Both the position numbers and the translations under genes were made by a program. A stretch of 64,000 bases of DNA from Chelonobacter sp050613185 (GTDB lineage Bacteria > Pseudomonadota > Gammaproteobacteria > Enterobacterales > Pasteurellaceae): contig NZ_CP192511.1 in the NCBI RefSeq assembly GCF_050613185.1, positions 744,001 to 808,000 of the forward strand. Reading direction: 5' to 3'. Below are positions 51,002-58,923 of this stretch, in pieces (within the stretch, counting starts at the first letter, position 1; every line of letters begins with the position of its first letter). Below the pieces are notes generated by a model, which was not told the origin of the DNA, made no database searches, and worked only from the letters and a program-made list of their open reading frames with translations.

Positions 51002-51751
51002 ATGAAAAAATCCATTGCCGCGAAATTATGGCTGCCACTGCTGATGGCAACGGCACTGAGCGCCTGCTCAAGTATTGATGAAACGACCGGACAGCGGCAA
51101 GACCCGTTGGAAGGCTTTAACCGCAGCATGTGGGATTTCAACTATCATGTTGCCGATCCCTATTTGCTGAAACCGATCGCCACCGGCTGGAAAGAGTATG
51201 TGCCGCAACCGGCGAAAACCGCACTGGTCAATGCCGCCAACAACTTGGATGAACCCGCCAGCTTCGTCAACCGCCTGCTTGAAGGCGAGTTCAACAAAGC
51301 AATGGTGCATTTTAACCGTTTCTGGATCAACTCGGTATTCGGTTTAGCCGGCTTTATGGATATCGCCAGCGCGATCGACGGCTTGCAAACCGACGGTTCA
51401 CGCTCGTTCGGCGACATGCTCGGCAGCTACGGCGTCGGCACCGGCGCTTATGTGATGGTGCCGCTGTATGGCCCGGCAACGCCACGCCAAGATTTGGGCG
51501 GTTTGGTCGATCACACCTACCCGGTATTATCCTTGCTCGGACCTTGGACTTTAGTAAAAACCGGGATCCAAGCGGTGGATAAGCGTGCCAATCTGCTCAG
51601 TCAAGATGTGCTGTTAGAGCAATCGCAAGACAGTTATCTCACCGTGCGCGAAGCCTATTTCCAGAATCTGGAATTTAAAGTCAGCGACGGCAAACAAGGC
51701 TCGGAACTTAAAGAAACCTTATCCGAAGATGAACTCAAAGAGATTGATTAA
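51002..51751 (+). CDS. mlaA: Outer-membrane lipoprotein MlaA (VacJ)
   Basis: MlaA sits in the outer membrane with porins and removes misplaced phospholipids from the outer leaflet, passing them to the Mla system. The 249-residue protein has a lipoprotein signal with lipobox LSAC (C22). It then has the family sequence DPLEGFNRSMWDFNYHVADPYLLKPIATGW, NNLDEPASFVNRLLEGEFNKA, FNRFWINSVFGLAGFMDIA and GVGTGAYVMVPLYGPATPRQDLG. CAGGATCG lies before the ATG. The mlaBCDEF genes are not in this window. Confidence 0.95.
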   Translation: MKKSIAAKLWLPLLMATALSACSSIDETTGQRQDPLEGFNRSMWDFNYHVADPYLLKPIATGWKEYVPQPAKTALVNAANNLDEPASFVNRLLEGEFNKAMVHFNRFWINSVFGLAGFMDIASAIDGLQTDGSRSFGDMLGSYGVGTGAYVMVPLYGPATPRQDLGGLVDHTYPVLSLLGPWTLVKTGIQAVDKRANLLSQDVLLEQSQDSYLTVREAYFQNLEFKVSDGKQGSELKETLSEDELKEID

Positions 51752-51791
51752 CCCTATTCGACATTCAGCCATTCAATAGAAGGAATATGAT

Positions 51792-52286
51792 ATGGAAATG
51801 ACCCTGACCCAGCGCCTGATTCTGGTGAATCAATATGAATTAATGGCGTTACTCGACAAAGACAATGCCGCCAAATACCACCGCTATCAAAGTATCATCA
51901 AAGGCGGTTACAAACTGGAATTAAAAGAGTTATACGCTCAATTCAGCGACCTGAGCGAAGAAGAATGTAAAGCCGTGATCAATACCTTGGAAATGTACCA
52001 AGCGCTGCAAGTGTCCTACAACAACCTGCACCACACCGAAGATCTGACGCCGCACCGTCTCAAATTCTTAGGCTATTGCGGTATCCGTGAGAAAAAATAC
52101 ATCAATTATTTAGGCTTCATTGCCGAAAACGATAAAAAATACCGTGAATTAATCCACTGCCCGAACGGCTGCGACGCACAAACGCCGATGTGGGATAAAT
52201 ACAGCAAAATGCTGGATGTGTGGCACAAATGCCCGCGCCAATTCCATTTAAGTATCGCGGAAATCAAACAAATTTTGAATGCTTAA
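51792..52286 (+). CDS. yfbU: YfbU family protein
   Basis: A 164-residue conserved cytoplasmic protein matching E. coli YfbU: MEMTLTQRLILVNQYELMALLD, KGGYKLELKELYAQFSDLSEEECK, LEMYQALQVSYNNL and LKFLGYCGIREKKYINYLGFI. A Cys pair (CPNGCDAQTPMWDKY) is seen near the end. YfbU has been linked to cell death after DNA damage in E. coli, but its activity is unknown. AGAAGGA precedes the start. It lies 40 bases after mlaA and ends at a strong terminator, so the two may form a unit. Confidence 0.92.
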   Translation: MEMTLTQRLILVNQYELMALLDKDNAAKYHRYQSIIKGGYKLELKELYAQFSDLSEEECKAVINTLEMYQALQVSYNNLHHTEDLTPHRLKFLGYCGIREKKYINYLGFIAENDKKYRELIHCPNGCDAQTPMWDKYSKMLDVWHKCPRQFHLSIAEIKQILNA

Positions 52287-52303
52287 ATGCATTGAGTGAT
52301 CTC

Positions 52304-52347
52304 AACCGCACTTTGCCGATCACACAATACAAAGTGCGGTTTTTTTC
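52304..52347 (+). terminator. Uptake-signal-pair terminator of yfbU
   Basis: AACCGCACTTT (52304-52314) and AAAGTGCGGTT (52331-52341) make an 11-pair stem with a 16-base loop, followed by a run of T. This is the clearest case here of two uptake signals acting as a terminator. Confidence 0.88.
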
Positions 52348-52457
52348 GCTTCACTGACAACATAAATGTTATAACTTATCCCAACAGACTATTTCGCTTT
52401 CCGCCGTTTCGCTTTTATAATAACGCCTAATTTGGATTAACCTGAACATATTCCGCA

Positions 52458-53777
52458 ATGGCACTTTTTTATACTGAACGCAAAAAAATCCCCCAGCCGA
52501 AGAAGAAAATCCTGACGATCGACAGCCTCGATTATCAAGGTTTCGGCGTGGCGCGGGTTGAGGGCAAAACCTGGTTTGTGGAAAATGCTTTGCCACAGGA
52601 AAAGGTGGAAGTGCGGGTGTCGGAGGAAAAACGCCAATACGGACACGCCGTCACGCAGAAAATCTTACAACGCTCGGAACAGCGGATCGAACCAAAGTGC
52701 GGTTATTATGCCGAATGCGGCGGTTGCCAAATGCAGCATATTCCGCTCGATTTGCAGAGGCAGGTGAAACAACAGGCGTTGCAGCAACGTTTAAGCCGTT
52801 TGCAGCCGCAGATTGCCTTTCAGCCGCTGCTACAAGCGGAAGAATGGGGCTATCGCCGCCGTTTGCGCTTGAGCATTTTGTTCGATAAAAAAACTAAAAC
52901 CCTGATGCTCGGTTTGCGCCGGCGTCGGTCAAAAGCGATTGTGCCGATTCGAAATTGCGCCGTTGCCGAACCGCACTTGAATGCGGTGTTGGCGGCATTG
53001 CAAACATGGCTGCCGCAATGGCAGGCAAAAGCCCAATTAGGGCATATCGAACTGGTCGCCGCCGATAACGGCGTGGCGATGTTATTGCGCCATTTGGGGC
53101 AAGTGCGTGCCGAGGATAAAGTGCGGTTACTGCAATTTGCCAGCGAGCGGCAGTTACAACTGTTTGTCTGCGAACAGGAAAATGACATTCAGCATTGGCA
53201 TGGCGACACGCCGTATTACCGCTTGGCAAACGGGCAACAACTGGCGTTTGCGGTGCGTGATTTTATTCAAGTAAACCGCCTCTTAAATCAAAAAATGCTG
53301 GATACCGCACTTGACTGGCTCGATTTGAAGCCGCAAGATCAGGTGTTGGATTTATTTTGCGGGATGGGAAACTTTACCCTGCCGTTAGCCTCTAAAGTAG
53401 CAAGTGCGGTCGGGATTGAAGGCGTCGCGGAGATGGTCGCGCAGGCGCAAGCCAACGCCGCCGCCAATCAAGTGGAGAACGTGGAATTTTACCAAACGGA
53501 TTTAGACCGCACTTTTGCCGATCAAGCCTGGGCGGTGCGCCGTTTTAACAAAGTGCTGCTTGATCCGCCGCGCAGCGGGGCGCTGTTTGCGTTACCGCAC
53601 TTGTGCGCATTGCAGGCGGAGAAAATTCTGTATGTTTCCTGCAATCCGGCGACGCTGGTGCGCGACAGCGAATATCTGTCGCAGCAGGGCTATCGGATTG
53701 AAAAAAGTGCGGCGATTGATATGTTTCCGCACACTGCCCATTTGGAGTCGATCACCTTATTTAGTCGGGTTGGTTGA
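52458..53777 (+). CDS. rlmD: 23S rRNA (uracil-5-)-methyltransferase RlmD
   Basis: Methylates U1939 of 23S rRNA using S-adenosylmethionine. The 439-residue protein has an N-terminal TRAM domain (ILTIDSLDYQGFGVARVEGKTWFVENALPQEKVEV), an iron-sulfur site from CGYYAECGGCQMQH and a later Cys (RNCAV), and a C-terminal methyltransferase domain with VLDLFCGMGNFTLPLA, DPPRSGAL and the catalytic Cys in YVSCNPATLVRD. Numerous uptake cores lie in the gene. It starts a plus-strand pair with relA, 34 bases apart, as in enterobacteria. Confidence 0.96.
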   Translation: MALFYTERKKIPQPKKKILTIDSLDYQGFGVARVEGKTWFVENALPQEKVEVRVSEEKRQYGHAVTQKILQRSEQRIEPKCGYYAECGGCQMQHIPLDLQRQVKQQALQQRLSRLQPQIAFQPLLQAEEWGYRRRLRLSILFDKKTKTLMLGLRRRRSKAIVPIRNCAVAEPHLNAVLAALQTWLPQWQAKAQLGHIELVAADNGVAMLLRHLGQVRAEDKVRLLQFASERQLQLFVCEQENDIQHWHGDTPYYRLANGQQLAFAVRDFIQVNRLLNQKMLDTALDWLDLKPQDQVLDLFCGMGNFTLPLASKVASAVGIEGVAEMVAQAQANAAANQVENVEFYQTDLDRTFADQAWAVRRFNKVLLDPPRSGALFALPHLCALQAEKILYVSCNPATLVRDSEYLSQQGYRIEKSAAIDMFPHTAHLESITLFSRVG

Positions 53778-53811
53778 TAATCGTCGAGATAATAGTTGAG
53801 AAGGGAAAAGC

Positions 53812-56034
53812 ATGGTCGCAATACGAGCCTCACATTTGCTGACACCGGCGCAATTTGTGGTTGAAGATTGGTGCGAACGCCTGCCGCTCGCGCCTGATGT
53901 ACGTCAAACGTTAATCGAAACGTGGCATTATAACGACAGTAAACTACAACAATTGGAAGCCAATGAACGGCAATACCTGCTGTATGCCGCCAGCGAAATG
54001 GTCGAAGTGTTGAGCGGTTTGAATATGGATCACGACAGCCTGCTGGCGGCGATGTTATTCCCGTTGGTGCGCCGTCGGGTACTGAATTACGACCAAATCA
54101 AAGAGGATTTCGGCAACGACATTCGCAAGCTGGTGAAAGGCGTGGTCGATATGGACGGTATCCGCCAACTCAGCGCCAGCCAGTCGGGCAGCCATTTGCA
54201 GGTGGATAACGTGCGCCGTATGTTGCTGGCGATGGTCGATGATTTCCGCTGTGTGGTGATTAAGCTGGCGGAACGGGTGGCGTTTCTGCGCGAAGAAAAC
54301 AACTTTATCTCCGAACCGGAAAAAATATTGGCGGCGCGCGAATGCAGCAATATCTATGCCCCGCTTGCCAACCGCTTGGGCATTGGGCAATTGAAATGGG
54401 AATTGGAAGACTACTGTTTCCGCTATCTTGATCCCGATAATTACCGCAAAATCGCCAAACTGTTACAGGAAAAACGGCGCGATCGCGAAGCCTATATCCA
54501 GGATTTCGTGGCGGTGATTGAACGCGATCTGCAAGCCGAACTGCCGCACAGGGCGCAGGTGTACGGACGCCCGAAACACATCTACAGCATTTGGAAAAAA
54601 ATGCAGAAGAAAAATCTGCCGTTCGAGCAACTGTTTGATATTCGGGCGGTGCGGATCATTGTGGATAAATTGGAAGATTGTTATACCGCACTTGGCATTG
54701 TCCACAGCCATTTTAAACATATTCCGGCGGAATTTGACGATTATGTCGCCCACCCGAAGCCGAACGGCTACCAGTCGATTCACACCGTGGTGCTGGGCGA
54801 GGGCGGCAAAGCGATTGAGGTGCAAATCCGCACCCAACAAATGCACGACGATGCCGAATTGGGCGTGGCGGCGCATTGGAAATACAAAGAAGGCAGCACC
54901 GGCGGACGTGCCGGTTACGAGCAGAAAATCACCTGGTTGCGGCAGGTATTGGCGTGGCAACATGATCTCAGCCAGTCCGGCGATATGGTGGAGGAAACCC
55001 GCAGCAAAATTTTTGATGATCGGATTTACGTCTTCACGCCGCAAGGGGACATTGTCGATCTGCCGGCCGGCTCAACCCCGCTCGATTTTGCTTACACCAT
55101 TCACAGCGAAGTCGGACACCGTTGTATCGGCGCGAAAGTGGCGGATAAAATCGTGCCGTTCACCTATAAATTGCAAATGGGCGACAAGGTTGAAATCCTG
55201 ACCCAAAAGAACCCGAACCCAAGCCGCGATTGGCTGAATCCGAACACCGGTTTCGTTACCATTAACCGGGTACGTTCCAAAATTCAGGCATGGTTTAAAC
55301 GCCAAGATCGCGAGAAAAACATTCCGCTCGGCAAAGAGCAGTTAGAAGCGGAAATGGCGAAGTTGGGCTTAAATTACAAGCAGATCGAAGAATATGCCTT
55401 ACCGCGCTATAACTTGAAACAGCTTGATGATTTATACGCCGGTATCGGCAACGGTGATATTCGCCTCAATCAACTGAGCAATTACTTACAAGGCAAACTG
55501 TTGCGCCCGACGGCGGAGGAAGTCGATGAGCATATCCTGCGTCAGGTGGAAAACAAGCAACAAACCAAAACCGGCGGCAATAAAGGGCAGATTGTGGTCG
55601 AAGGAGTCGGCAACTTAATGCACCATATTGCACGCTGTTGTCAGCCGATTCCGGGTGATCCTATTTTGGGTTATATCACCCAAGGGCGCGGCATTTCGAT
55701 TCACCGTGCCGATTGCGATCAGGTGCTGAACCTGCAAGAAGCCTGTCCTGAGCGGGTGGTGGAAGCGATTTGGGGCGAAAGTTACCACACCAAATTTAAC
55801 CTGGTGATCCGCGTGGTCGCCAACGACCGCACCGGCTTGCTGCGCGACATCACCACCGTACTCGCCAACGAAAAAGTCAGCGTACATCGGGTGTCGAGTA
55901 AAAGCGATGTGAAAAACATGACCGCCACCATCGATATGGAAATCGAACTGGGCAATGTCGATATGCTCGGACGAATCCTCGCCTCGCTGCTGCGGATTAA
56001 CGACGTGGTTGAGGCACGGCGGTTGTCTAGTTAG
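53812..56034 (+). CDS. relA: GTP pyrophosphokinase RelA
   Basis: Makes (p)ppGpp from ATP and GTP on stalled ribosomes, starting the stringent response. The 740-residue protein has an N-terminal HD-like domain whose metal-binding HD is lost (LLAAMLFPLVRRRVL), as expected for RelA, not SpoT. A synthetase domain follows (about 230-360, with YGRPKHIYSIWKKMQKK, FDIRAVRIIV, HPKPNGYQSIHTVVLG and EVQIRTQQMHDDAELGVAAHWKYK). Then come TGS (IYVFTPQGDIVDLPAGSTPLDFAY), a zinc-finger-like IARCCQPIPGDPI and a C-terminal ACT domain. Full length. Confidence 0.97.
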   Translation: MVAIRASHLLTPAQFVVEDWCERLPLAPDVRQTLIETWHYNDSKLQQLEANERQYLLYAASEMVEVLSGLNMDHDSLLAAMLFPLVRRRVLNYDQIKEDFGNDIRKLVKGVVDMDGIRQLSASQSGSHLQVDNVRRMLLAMVDDFRCVVIKLAERVAFLREENNFISEPEKILAARECSNIYAPLANRLGIGQLKWELEDYCFRYLDPDNYRKIAKLLQEKRRDREAYIQDFVAVIERDLQAELPHRAQVYGRPKHIYSIWKKMQKKNLPFEQLFDIRAVRIIVDKLEDCYTALGIVHSHFKHIPAEFDDYVAHPKPNGYQSIHTVVLGEGGKAIEVQIRTQQMHDDAELGVAAHWKYKEGSTGGRAGYEQKITWLRQVLAWQHDLSQSGDMVEETRSKIFDDRIYVFTPQGDIVDLPAGSTPLDFAYTIHSEVGHRCIGAKVADKIVPFTYKLQMGDKVEILTQKNPNPSRDWLNPNTGFVTINRVRSKIQAWFKRQDREKNIPLGKEQLEAEMAKLGLNYKQIEEYALPRYNLKQLDDLYAGIGNGDIRLNQLSNYLQGKLLRPTAEEVDEHILRQVENKQQTKTGGNKGQIVVEGVGNLMHHIARCCQPIPGDPILGYITQGRGISIHRADCDQVLNLQEACPERVVEAIWGESYHTKFNLVIRVVANDRTGLLRDITTVLANEKVSVHRVSSKSDVKNMTATIDMEIELGNVDMLGRILASLLRINDVVEARRLSS

Positions 56035-56049
56035 TCGTTAAATCCGACA

Positions 56050-56205
56050 GCGACTTACAGTCGCAATCGGTTAGGCATTGATGAGCGGTTTTACCGCTCT
56101 GACAGCCCTAAAGCGGCTGACTCAGCCGTAGGCTGCATAACCTAGTACAGTTTTGCCGTGCTAGGATAAAAGGAATATTTTTTAGGGGGCAGATAAATCC
56201 CCTCA
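56050..56205. repeat. Cluster of short hairpins between relA and dgkA
   Basis: Four small hairpins follow one another within 116 bases: GCGACT-TAC-AGTCGC (56050-56064), GAGCGGT-TTT-ACCGCTC (56083-56099), CGGCTGA-C-TCAGCCG (56114-56128) and CCTAGTAC...GTGCTAGG (56141-56165, one wobble pair). A G-rich AGGGGGCAGATAAATCCCCT hairpin (from about 56184) ends the stretch. No open frame is convincing. The first stem lies just after the relA stop, but none has a clear T tract, so it looks more like a structured repeat or RNA than a simple terminator. Confidence 0.6.
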
Positions 56206-56268
56206 TTTTCAGCTAATAAAATCGCATTATACTTACGCAAAATAGATAAAAATAAAAAAGGAACAAAC

Positions 56269-56622
56269 GTGCAAAAACATAAAGGCTTCACCCATTTAAT
56301 CAAAGCCACCGGCTATTCGATCAAGGGCTTAAAACAAGCGGTGACGGAAACCGCCTTTCAGCATGAACTCATCATGGCGGCGGTATTGATTCCGGCGGCA
56401 TTTTGGCTGGGCAAAAGTGCGGTCGAATGGGCATTGATGATCGGCTCGGTGCTGTTGGTGCTGACGGTAGAGCTGCTTAACAGCGCGATTGAATCGGTGG
56501 TCGATCGGGTCGGCACGGAGTACCACGAACTGTCCGGCAGAGCCAAAGATCTCGGCTCGGCGGCGGTGACGATGGCGTTAGCGATCATGTGTGTAACCTG
56601 GCTGTTGCTAATTTTCGCTTGA
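56269..56622 (+). CDS. dgkA: Diacylglycerol kinase DgkA
   Basis: Small integral-membrane kinase that phosphorylates diacylglycerol, recycling lipid from membrane-derived oligosaccharide synthesis. The 117-residue protein has the amphipathic N-terminal helix (HLIKATGYSIKGLKQAVTETAFQHELIMAA), three membrane spans and the family signature VELLNSAIESVVDR with the catalytic Glu. It starts at GTG behind AAAAAAGGA; no in-frame ATG fits the family length (about 120). It is followed 8 bases later by an unrecognised gene on the same strand. Confidence 0.95.
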   Translation: MQKHKGFTHLIKATGYSIKGLKQAVTETAFQHELIMAAVLIPAAFWLGKSAVEWALMIGSVLLVLTVELLNSAIESVVDRVGTEYHELSGRAKDLGSAAVTMALAIMCVTWLLLIFA

Positions 56623-56630
56623 GACCGCCC

Positions 56631-57362
56631 ATGCTGACGATCCAATTGCAACAACAATCTTATTCCTTGCCGCTAGCCGAAGGCTTGTTGTCCGGTTATT
56701 TTACCTTGGACGAGAATTGGCGCGATTTGGATTATGCCAACGGTGGCAACGCGCTTTTCCTTGACCTTGTGCTGACCTATCGTGTACCACGCCAATATAT
56801 TGATGATTTTTATCGGCTTTATTTTATTGATTTGGAAGAGCGCAGCGACGGTTATGTGATTGATGAAGATAATCTGCCGTTATTGCGGTTGGAAATCCCT
56901 ATCAATCGTACCGAGTTTGATTTCGAGCATAATAAAACGATCATACTTGGCAATTTGCCCCGTTTTCCACAACTGACCGATCTGGCACATCAAAAACTGG
57001 ATGATACTATTTTAGAAAAATCCGGTTTTTTCTTCTCGTCTTTTGCCAATGCGCAACTGGCACAGTTTGAATTTGGGCAAGCTGGCGCACAGGCAATTGA
57101 TTTGGCACTCAGCGGCAAAGCCAGCGACGTGCGCGGTGAGCTGCATTTCCAGCTGACGGAAAGCCAAATTCCGTTTAAACTGTCTGCCGAGATAATCGGC
57201 TATGCCGATCAATTTATCGGCAAAGACTGCGCAGCACGGGCGGCAGAAATCCGCGCGTGTTTTGCCAGCATTTATGATCAGCGGCAATACACTGCCGAAA
57301 CGCCACAAGTGCTCGACCAGCAATATTTAGGCATAAAAATCGCTTTCAGGCAAAATATATGA
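56631..57362 (+). CDS. Uncharacterised protein downstream of dgkA
   Basis: I do not recognise this 243-residue protein. The frame runs from 56589, inside dgkA, but the ATG at 56631 starts MLTIQLQQQSYSLPLAEGLL and clears dgkA, so it is preferred. The protein is acidic and aromatic-rich (LDENWRDLDYANGGNALFLDLVLTYRVP, YIDDFYRLYFIDLEERSDGYVI), with no signal peptide, membrane span or known catalytic motif. It looks soluble and cytoplasmic. A ribosome site is not obvious, so it may be translated by coupling to dgkA. It is followed by the Pho-regulated phosphate genes, whose promoter separates them. Confidence 0.75.
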   Translation: MLTIQLQQQSYSLPLAEGLLSGYFTLDENWRDLDYANGGNALFLDLVLTYRVPRQYIDDFYRLYFIDLEERSDGYVIDEDNLPLLRLEIPINRTEFDFEHNKTIILGNLPRFPQLTDLAHQKLDDTILEKSGFFFSSFANAQLAQFEFGQAGAQAIDLALSGKASDVRGELHFQLTESQIPFKLSAEIIGYADQFIGKDCAARAAEIRACFASIYDQRQYTAETPQVLDQQYLGIKIAFRQNI

Positions 57363-57457
57363 CCACTGCCGCATCACGCCTTAACCCACTGTTAAATTGA
57401 CCATAATTGAACTATCCCCTATCCGCCAACCGCAGCCGAACGCCATTTCAGCCGTCA

Positions 57458-57491
57458 CTGTCATAAAACTGTCATATTTCTTTGCTACACT
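57458..57491 (+). promoter_or_regulatory. Pho box and -10 upstream of the Na+/Pi symporter
   Basis: CTGTCATAAAACTGTCAT (57458-57475) is a perfect pair of CTGTCAT half-sites spaced by four bases, the PhoB consensus. TACACT (57486-57491) lies 10 bases after it, the usual distance from a Pho box replacing the -35 to the -10. The start codon at 57527 follows 35 bases later. Phosphate starvation should induce the downstream genes. Confidence 0.88.
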
Positions 57492-57526
57492 TTGCGCGAC
57501 TTTAAACAGCTTGAAGATGACAACTT

Positions 57527-58684
57527 ATGAATACCGTTCAAACCGCAGCGCATACGTTACCCGGCGCCTCCTCCAAAAACTGGCAAGCCTGGTTATTGGT
57601 CGCTATCCTAATTTATTTACTTTTAGCCGCCGTCGGTGCTATCGGCAGTGGTTTTAAAATCGCCACCGGCAGCAATGCCAAAGAATTATTTAGCTTTGCC
57701 TCGAATCCATTTGTCGCGCTGATTGTCGGTATCGTCACCACTGCGCTGATTCAAAGCTCCAGCACCGTAACCTCGATTATCGTCGGCATGGTTGCCGGCG
57801 GCTTGCCGGTCAGCATGGCGATTCCGATGGTGATGGGGGCGAATATCGGCACCTCGTTGACCAGTACCATTGTCAGCCTTGGGCATATTAAGAGTGCCGA
57901 TGAATTCCGTCGAGCGTTCTCCGCCGCCACGGTACACGACAGTTTTAACATTCTCGCGGTGGCGGTTTTATTGCCGCTGGAATTGCTGTTCCAACCGTTG
58001 CAAAAAGCGTCTGCTTATCTGGCACGGCTGTTTGTTTCCGACAGCAACATGAGCATGAGCGGCATGAATTTTATGAAAACCCTGCTGGCGCCGGCTGATA
58101 ACCTGTTAAAACTGTTGACCGGTTGGTTGCCGGGGATCTGGTCCGGATTATTGCTGATTGTACTGGGCGTGGTGCTGATTCTGTTTGTGGTCAGCCAAAT
58201 CGGCAAAGTGTTACGTAAAGTGATGGTCGGCAAGGCAAAAGACGTGCTGAACGCCGCGGTCGGACGCGGCCCGGTTTCCGGTATGTTGTCGGGCACATTA
58301 ATCACCGTGATGGTGCAATCCTCTTCCACCACCACCGCACTGATCGTACCGATGGCGGGCACCGGCGTGTTCACCCTGAAACAGGTTTATCCGTTCACCC
58401 TCGGCACCAATATCGGCACCACCGTGACCGCACTTTTGGCCGCCACCGCCATTTCCGGTCCGGCGGCGCAAGTCGCCTTGCAGATCGCATTGGTTCACTT
58501 GCTGTTCAATGTGTTCGGGATCGGTCTGATTTACGTTTTGCCGTTATTGCGCCAAGTACCGGTTATTATGGCAACCACCCTCGCCGAATGGGGGTTAAAG
58601 AATAAAATGTATGTGTTTGCTTATATGTTTGGGGTTTTCTTTGCCATTCCACTCCTGATCATCGGCATTGGACAACTTTTATAA
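57527..58684 (+). CDS. nptA: Na+/phosphate cotransporter, NptA-type
   Basis: Sodium-coupled phosphate symporter of the inner membrane (PNaS family). The 385-residue protein has about eight to nine spans in two repeats, each with the QSSS motif: ALIQSSSTVTSIIVGMVAGG (about residues 78-97) and VMVQSSSTTTALIVPMAG (about 262-279). These are followed by GANIGTSLTS and GTNIGTTVTA, the paired substrate-binding loops of this family. A Pho box lies 51 bases upstream. The symbol is by family; close identity to Vibrio NptA was not tested. It is followed at short spacing by a small protein and a PstS-like lipoprotein. Confidence 0.88.
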   Translation: MNTVQTAAHTLPGASSKNWQAWLLVAILIYLLLAAVGAIGSGFKIATGSNAKELFSFASNPFVALIVGIVTTALIQSSSTVTSIIVGMVAGGLPVSMAIPMVMGANIGTSLTSTIVSLGHIKSADEFRRAFSAATVHDSFNILAVAVLLPLELLFQPLQKASAYLARLFVSDSNMSMSGMNFMKTLLAPADNLLKLLTGWLPGIWSGLLLIVLGVVLILFVVSQIGKVLRKVMVGKAKDVLNAAVGRGPVSGMLSGTLITVMVQSSSTTTALIVPMAGTGVFTLKQVYPFTLGTNIGTTVTALLAATAISGPAAQVALQIALVHLLFNVFGIGLIYVLPLLRQVPVIMATTLAEWGLKNKMYVFAYMFGVFFAIPLLIIGIGQLL

Positions 58685-58695
58685 GGAAACAGATT

Positions 58696-58911
58696 ATGAC
58701 ACTGCAAACCATTCGTGAAAAAGAACAGAAAATTCGGGAATTAAAACAAGCATTGGCCGATTTGGAAAGCAAATTGCAAGCGGATATCGAAGACAGCCAG
58801 CATGAAATCATTGATGAGGTGGAAACCTATTTCAATGCGGTCGAAACCAAATACAGCAGCCTGAAAACCTTTTGGGAAAGTTTTATGGCTGAAAAAAGAA
58901 AAAAAGGCTAA
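58696..58911 (+). CDS. Small coiled-coil protein in the phosphate set
   Basis: A 71-residue protein I cannot assign to a family. It is almost wholly helical and charged: TIREKEQKIRELKQALADLESKLQADIED shows heptad spacing of L/I, and the rest, HEIIDEVETYFNAVETKYSSLKTFWESFMAEKRKKG, is amphipathic with a basic end. There is no signal peptide. AAGGAAACAG precedes its ATG. It lies 11 bases after the symporter and 12 bases before the binding-protein gene, so it is co-transcribed with both. A regulatory or scaffolding role for the symporter would be a guess. Confidence 0.8.
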   Translation: MTLQTIREKEQKIRELKQALADLESKLQADIEDSQHEIIDEVETYFNAVETKYSSLKTFWESFMAEKRKKG

Positions 58912-58923
58912 ACGAGGTTTGTT

